Origin: Bacteroidetes bacterium UBA4416
Lineage (GTDB): Bacteria; Bacteroidota; Bacteroidia; B-17B0; Aurantibacillaceae
DNA: 64,000 nt
Direction of reading: 5' to 3'
NCBI GenBank assembly: GCA_002390745.1
Contig: DGQK01000051.1
Span: forward strand, 62,001 to 126,000
Part shown: one piece after another, positions 61,001-64,000 of the stretch
Layout: every line of letters begins with the position of its first letter
How positions within the stretch are numbered: the first letter of the stretch is position 1
Notes under the pieces: generated by a model
Database searches by the model: none
What the model saw: only the letters and a program-made list of their open reading frames with translations
What the model was told of the DNA's origin: nothing
Program-made: the position numbers and the translations under genes

Positions 61001-64000
61001 AAGCTGTGCGGGTGCCTGCAATGGTACTGTATCGGTAATTCCTACCGGCGGCACGGCAGGCTATTTTTACTCATGGAATTCGCTGCCGGTTCAGAATACA
61101 CAAACAGCCTCCGGCTTGTGCGTAGGAAATTATATAGCTTCTGTAACAGACAGCAAAGGTTGCGTGTCGTTTACAACGGCTACGGTTGTTCAACCCCCTG
61201 TGCTCACGGCTAGCATTACAAATGTGGTTTCCAGTTGTAATGTCTGCATCGGCTCCGCCACTGCCAATGGAGTGGGCGGCACCATGCCTTACACATTCTT
61301 ATGGTCGAACGGGCAGACGAGCCCGGTTGCCACCAACCTTTGTATCGGCGTCCATACGGTAACCGTAACGGATGCCAAGGGCTGTGTAGCGACGGCGACT
61401 GTGAATATTGCACAAACCGTACTGGTACTGGTAACTTCAAATGGTAATGCGCTTACCTGCAACGGCGGCTGTACGGGCATTGCCACAGCGAACGCTTCAG
61501 GGGGAACAGGTTCTTATACCTATACCTGGACTCCAACCCTGCAAAGTACGGCAACGGCAACCGCTTTATGTTCGGGAACGTATACGGTGATGGCGGCTGA
61601 TGCGAACGGATGCTCCAACACCGACCAAATCACGTTCACTGATCCTCCGGCGATCGTGCTCAATGTATCGAAAACGGATGTAACCTGCAACGGTGCCTGC
61701 AATGGAACCGGCAGTGCCAGTGCATCAGGCGGCACCGGCGCCATTAGCTATGTATGGCAGCCGGGCAATATCTCTACGCCTAATATCGCTAACCTTTGCC
61801 CGGGCAGCTACACGGTCACGGCTTCGGATGCCAATAACTGTTCAAAAAGCCAGGTGATTACGATCACGGAATCAAGCTCACTCACGGCGACTTTCTCATT
61901 TACCAATCCATCGAGTTGTCCGAGCACCGATGGTGCCATTACATTTACTGCATCGGGAGGTGTAAGTCCTTATACCTTTACCTGGACGCCCGGGCCATCT
62001 ACCAATCCATTGATCAACCTGGGGGATGGTACTTATGTGTTGACCTTAAGGGATAACAATGGTTGTGTGAGGTCGTTCACCACGACGCTGAGCGATCCCG
62101 CAGGACCAAGCGTGACGGTGAATTCCAGCTCCGTTGCCTGTTTTGGTTTATGCACGGGCTCAGCCTCGTTATCGGTCACCGGTGCGGGGCCATTTACTAT
62201 TAACTGGCCGGCGATTCCTGGTGGCGGTAACATCGTAAATAACCTGTGCGCCGGAAATTACGTAGCGCAGGTAACGGACGTAAACTCCTGCGTGACGAAC
62301 CAGACAGTGAACATTGCACAGCCAACGCAGCTCACATCATCGGGCATTGTGACCAATGCAGCCTGTAACTCGGTTTGCAGCGCCTCTATTAACCTTACGC
62401 CTTCGGGCGGCACTCCCGGTTACACCTATTCCTGGACGCCTGCGGGTGGAACAGGGCAGGACCCGCTAAACCTCTGTGCAAATAACTATTCCGTGACCAT
62501 TTCAGATGCCAATTTATGCACGACGACCAATAGTTTTGTGATTACACAGCCTACACCGCTCACGTTGAGTTTTAATAAGAAAGATGTGCTCTGTAACGGT
62601 GGCTGTACCGGATCGGTAAGGGCGGTTGTGGGAGGTGCGACAACGCCTTATACCTATACCTGGAGCCCGATGGGCGCTTTCCCGGGTTCCAATGTGGATA
62701 CGATCATCAACCTGTGCACCGGAATTTACACAGTAACGGCCAGCGATGCCAGAGGCTGTACCATTACGGGCACTGTCAGCATTGGCCAGCCGGCACTGCT
62801 TACGAGCACACTCAGCAGTAGCAATAATCTTTGCAGCGGGCAATGCAATGGTAGCGCGACACTGACGGCAAGCGGCGGAACGCTGCCTTATAGCTTCTCT
62901 TACAACACCGGTCCTCTGACGACTACGTCTGTGGTTGCAGGCTTATGTTCCGGAAGCTATAATGGCATGGTAACAGATGCCAACGGTTGCGTAAGCCAGC
63001 ATACCTTTGCCATTACAGAACCATTGCCTATAGTGGTAACGACTACGGTGACCAATCCTCTATGCAATGCTGCATGCAACGGCAGCATCACGACAACAGT
63101 AAATGGCGGCACTCCGGGTTATACCTATAGCTGGATCACAGCCGGCGGCACCGTCCAGAATCCTACCGGCTTATGTGCAGGAAATTACACGGTAACGGTA
63201 AGGGATGCGAATTTGTGTACCGGTGTCGGGTTGGCAACCCTGGTAAATCCTCCTGTCCTGAATGCAAATGCAACATTCACCAATCCTGTATGCGGTGGTG
63301 GATGCTCCGGTATAGCAACGGCTAATCCTTCCGGAGGAACAGCGCCGTTTACATATTTGTGGGCTTCGCCTACCAGTACCAATCAGACAGTGAACGGCCT
63401 TTGCGCCGGAATCTATACCGTAACGGTAACGGATGCACATGCCTGCCAGGCCATGCAAACCGTGAGTCTTGCAGCGCCGGTAACGGTTTCGATTAATCCG
63501 GCGGTAACACCTGCGGCCTGCGGTGCCAACAATGGCTCGATCAATGCCTCGCCTTCTTCGGGCAATCCACCATTCACGTATCAATGGCTACCGCCGGTGC
63601 CGGCATCACAGTCTACCTTTACCGTTGTCACAGGCCTCAGCGCCGGTGTGTATACGGTGGTAGTTTCCGATGCCAGCGCCTGTACAATTACTGTCACCAT
63701 CCCGCTAAGCAATTCCAACGGACCGTCATCAGCTACCATGAGCTTTACAAATGTAGCCTGCAATAACCAGTGCAACGGAGCCGCTTCTGTGTCGAACATC
63801 TTAGGCGGAACGGCGCCTTATTCTGTGTCATGGATCAATCCTGTAGCCACAGGCAGCCTGGTGACCAACCTGTGCCGTGGCAGCTATACGGCGCAGATCG
63901 TGGATGCCAACAACTGCGTCCTGTTTCAGCCGCTAACGATTAGCCAGCCTCAGCTGATCGATGATAATGAAGTGCTCAACAGTTCAGCATGCTTCGGTAA
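58062..64000 (+). CDS. Giant SprB-repeat cell-surface adhesin (3' end beyond window)
   Basis: The frame from ATG 58062 stays open to the window edge: 1979 whole codons and no stop. Signal peptide MLRKPLLLFVLLFSYILESQ, then YWVGGSGNMNDRSHWS and an N-terminal domain to about residue 340. About 21 complete SprB repeats of 76-80 residues follow, each with a Cys motif (TCNGVCNGSATVTPTGG, ACFGVCNGSATANITGG), a PYTYSW strand, a LCAGxYT strand and a final DANxC. A further repeat starts at the edge (ACFG). SprB of F. johnsoniae is the mobile adhesin driven along the cell in gliding. A CHU_C or similar sorting signal is expected downstream. Confidence 0.92.
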   Translation, partial: MLRKPLLLFVLLFSYILESQTLYWVGGSGNMNDRSHWSLTSGGAAANTVPGPSNDLIFDDNSSTGNFVVHMVGMNIVRSLECRQTTSDLHLTGDSYTTLRCSGDFIFNRRTFYDATSPLIFSNSTGTAHTVNFFGNIVQADVLFENANWNLQSVKVGDNYTLKINKGMYTLNNTSLITGNLETGSSDAVIFNSDHSTVQVKNRLFLGSGVSFNSSNLILIANTTTPSLYKVDPNVSFGASARIVKPAPQACVLTYSFTNLTCNNVCNGTMTFSFAGCLTGPYDLVFNTNATCIPTGTNNISPPSLTLSNLCSCQGNLLDIFVFDASGFVTSTLSQNMPANPTPINMVFSLPVEPNCFGQCNGSVNVSLTGGFGPYTVKVDPVLPGPTFTVSPFVSTPVNNLCAGVHTFSVSDAGGCSRTFTTITTQPAPLVPNGVSSSITCNGVCNGSATVTPTGGTSPYTYVWVPAAASPTANTISGLCPGVVTMTVTDTRTCTATYSATITQPPTITVTVTKTNLICGALCDGTASVTATGGSGVGYTYSWTPNVSSASSATGLCAGTYTVDVRDNLGCLKTTTFAITSPPTLTATPTQTNVLCHGSCTGIININPAGGTGAYTFAWTPSSLGTGPVATGLCAGPYSFTVTDAVGCVITKTTTITEPPAAVISIVKTDLACFGVCNGSATANITGGTPLYTYSWSPGNPVGQGTASITALCQGNYTLNVRDANNCLSTATTVITQPLPIVANVSLTPPTCNGLCNGTINAAPSGGSGVYTYTLQPAVGAPIISNPPFNNVCAGSYSLIVSDNLGCTITHTLVLTQPNAISVTLNTTPVNCFNICNASLSTVVNGGTPAYTFTWSTGSNASAISNQCTGNYSVTVSDAQGCQVTASVNITSPPDMTVSITPTNPNCDGQCTGVATATVTGGTPNYTYNWSNGTLSNLTSNLCAGVYTLTVHDFFGCVKKQNVTITTPPALTLTPVNGTVSCAGACNGTVSVIPTGGTAGYFYSWNSLPVQNTQTASGLCVGNYIASVTDSKGCVSFTTATVVQPPVLTASITNVVSSCNVCIGSATANGVGGTMPYTFLWSNGQTSPVATNLCIGVHTVTVTDAKGCVATATVNIAQTVLVLVTSNGNALTCNGGCTGIATANASGGTGSYTYTWTPTLQSTATATALCSGTYTVMAADANGCSNTDQITFTDPPAIVLNVSKTDVTCNGACNGTGSASASGGTGAISYVWQPGNISTPNIANLCPGSYTVTASDANNCSKSQVITITESSSLTATFSFTNPSSCPSTDGAITFTASGGVSPYTFTWTPGPSTNPLINLGDGTYVLTLRDNNGCVRSFTTTLSDPAGPSVTVNSSSVACFGLCTGSASLSVTGAGPFTINWPAIPGGGNIVNNLCAGNYVAQVTDVNSCVTNQTVNIAQPTQLTSSGIVTNAACNSVCSASINLTPSGGTPGYTYSWTPAGGTGQDPLNLCANNYSVTISDANLCTTTNSFVITQPTPLTLSFNKKDVLCNGGCTGSVRAVVGGATTPYTYTWSPMGAFPGSNVDTIINLCTGIYTVTASDARGCTITGTVSIGQPALLTSTLSSSNNLCSGQCNGSATLTASGGTLPYSFSYNTGPLTTTSVVAGLCSGSYNGMVTDANGCVSQHTFAITEPLPIVVTTTVTNPLCNAACNGSITTTVNGGTPGYTYSWITAGGTVQNPTGLCAGNYTVTVRDANLCTGVGLATLVNPPVLNANATFTNPVCGGGCSGIATANPSGGTAPFTYLWASPTSTNQTVNGLCAGIYTVTVTDAHACQAMQTVSLAAPVTVSINPAVTPAACGANNGSINASPSSGNPPFTYQWLPPVPASQSTFTVVTGLSAGVYTVVVSDASACTITVTIPLSNSNGPSSATMSFTNVACNNQCNGAASVSNILGGTAPYSVSWINPVATGSLVTNLCRGSYTAQIVDANNCVLFQPLTISQPQLIDDNEVLNSSACFG

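Noticed and set aside
58095..63799. Many minus-strand and off-frame ORFs within the SprB-like gene
   Set aside because: All overlap one uninterrupted plus-strand frame with regular repeats; they are shadows of a repetitive, stop-poor sequence.

Overview
The window comes from a member of the phylum Bacteroidota, most likely a gliding, surface-associated environmental lineage (Chitinophagales-like is my guess; the phylum is much safer than the order). The reasons are: giant repeat-rich secreted proteins ending in type IX secretion (T9SS) sorting domains; a gliding lipoprotein gene (gldH) next to a PSP1-domain gene; SprB-type repeats; a 936-residue CarB; the hpt-adk-obg order; no clear Shine-Dalgarno sites; and several promoters matching the Bacteroidota TAnnTTTG -7 box.

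Layout. 1-2274: the 3' end of a BatA-type membrane protein gene and a dihydroorotase homologue that lacks key metal ligands. 2285-7320: glycosyltransferases, a GNAT acetyltransferase and a polysaccharide deacetylase. 7405-14637: a tightly packed seven-gene operon with three radical SAM proteins, three methyltransferases and a nucleotidyltransferase-fold protein. With the preceding genes it looks like a surface-glycan or specialised-metabolite locus. 14640-15320: an intergenic array of palindrome-bearing repeats. 15324-19099: an outer-membrane protein and carB.

19337-33384 is a surface-protein region. A two-gene module (small secreted protein plus giant CHU_C-terminated adhesin) occurs twice in tandem. 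It is followed by an AT-rich membrane-anchored coiled-coil gene, a T9SS type A adhesin on the minus strand, a decayed remnant of another T9SS gene and, unmarked by any ORF, the SRP RNA gene with its own promoter.

33384-47075 is mostly housekeeping: a dolichyl-phosphate-mannose-synthase-like glycosyltransferase, a MATE pump, hpt, adk carrying a histone-H1-like Lys/Ala tail, obg, a VOC protein, an acyltransferase, a small MbnP/transporter (probably copper-related) locus, gldH with a PSP1/RicT-like gene, an SDR and a glutathione peroxidase. 47365-51153 is another giant adhesin. 51194-55868 is a cytochrome c maturation operon (ccmB, ccmC, a ccmD-like gene, ccmE, ccmF) with a CXXXY-type CcmE and no adjacent ccmA. 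55895-57843 holds a DUF2520-type Rossmann protein, kdsC and a NUDIX hydrolase. From 58062 to the window edge runs the start of a giant SprB-repeat adhesin (at least 1979 codons, still open).

How it fits together: the giant proteins would be exported by Sec and T9SS and presented on the surface, with GldH as part of the gliding/T9SS machinery. The glycan genes could supply the surface polysaccharide on which such proteins are anchored. I saw no tRNA, rRNA, CRISPR array, transposase or phage gene. All family assignments come from reading motifs; no database search was run.
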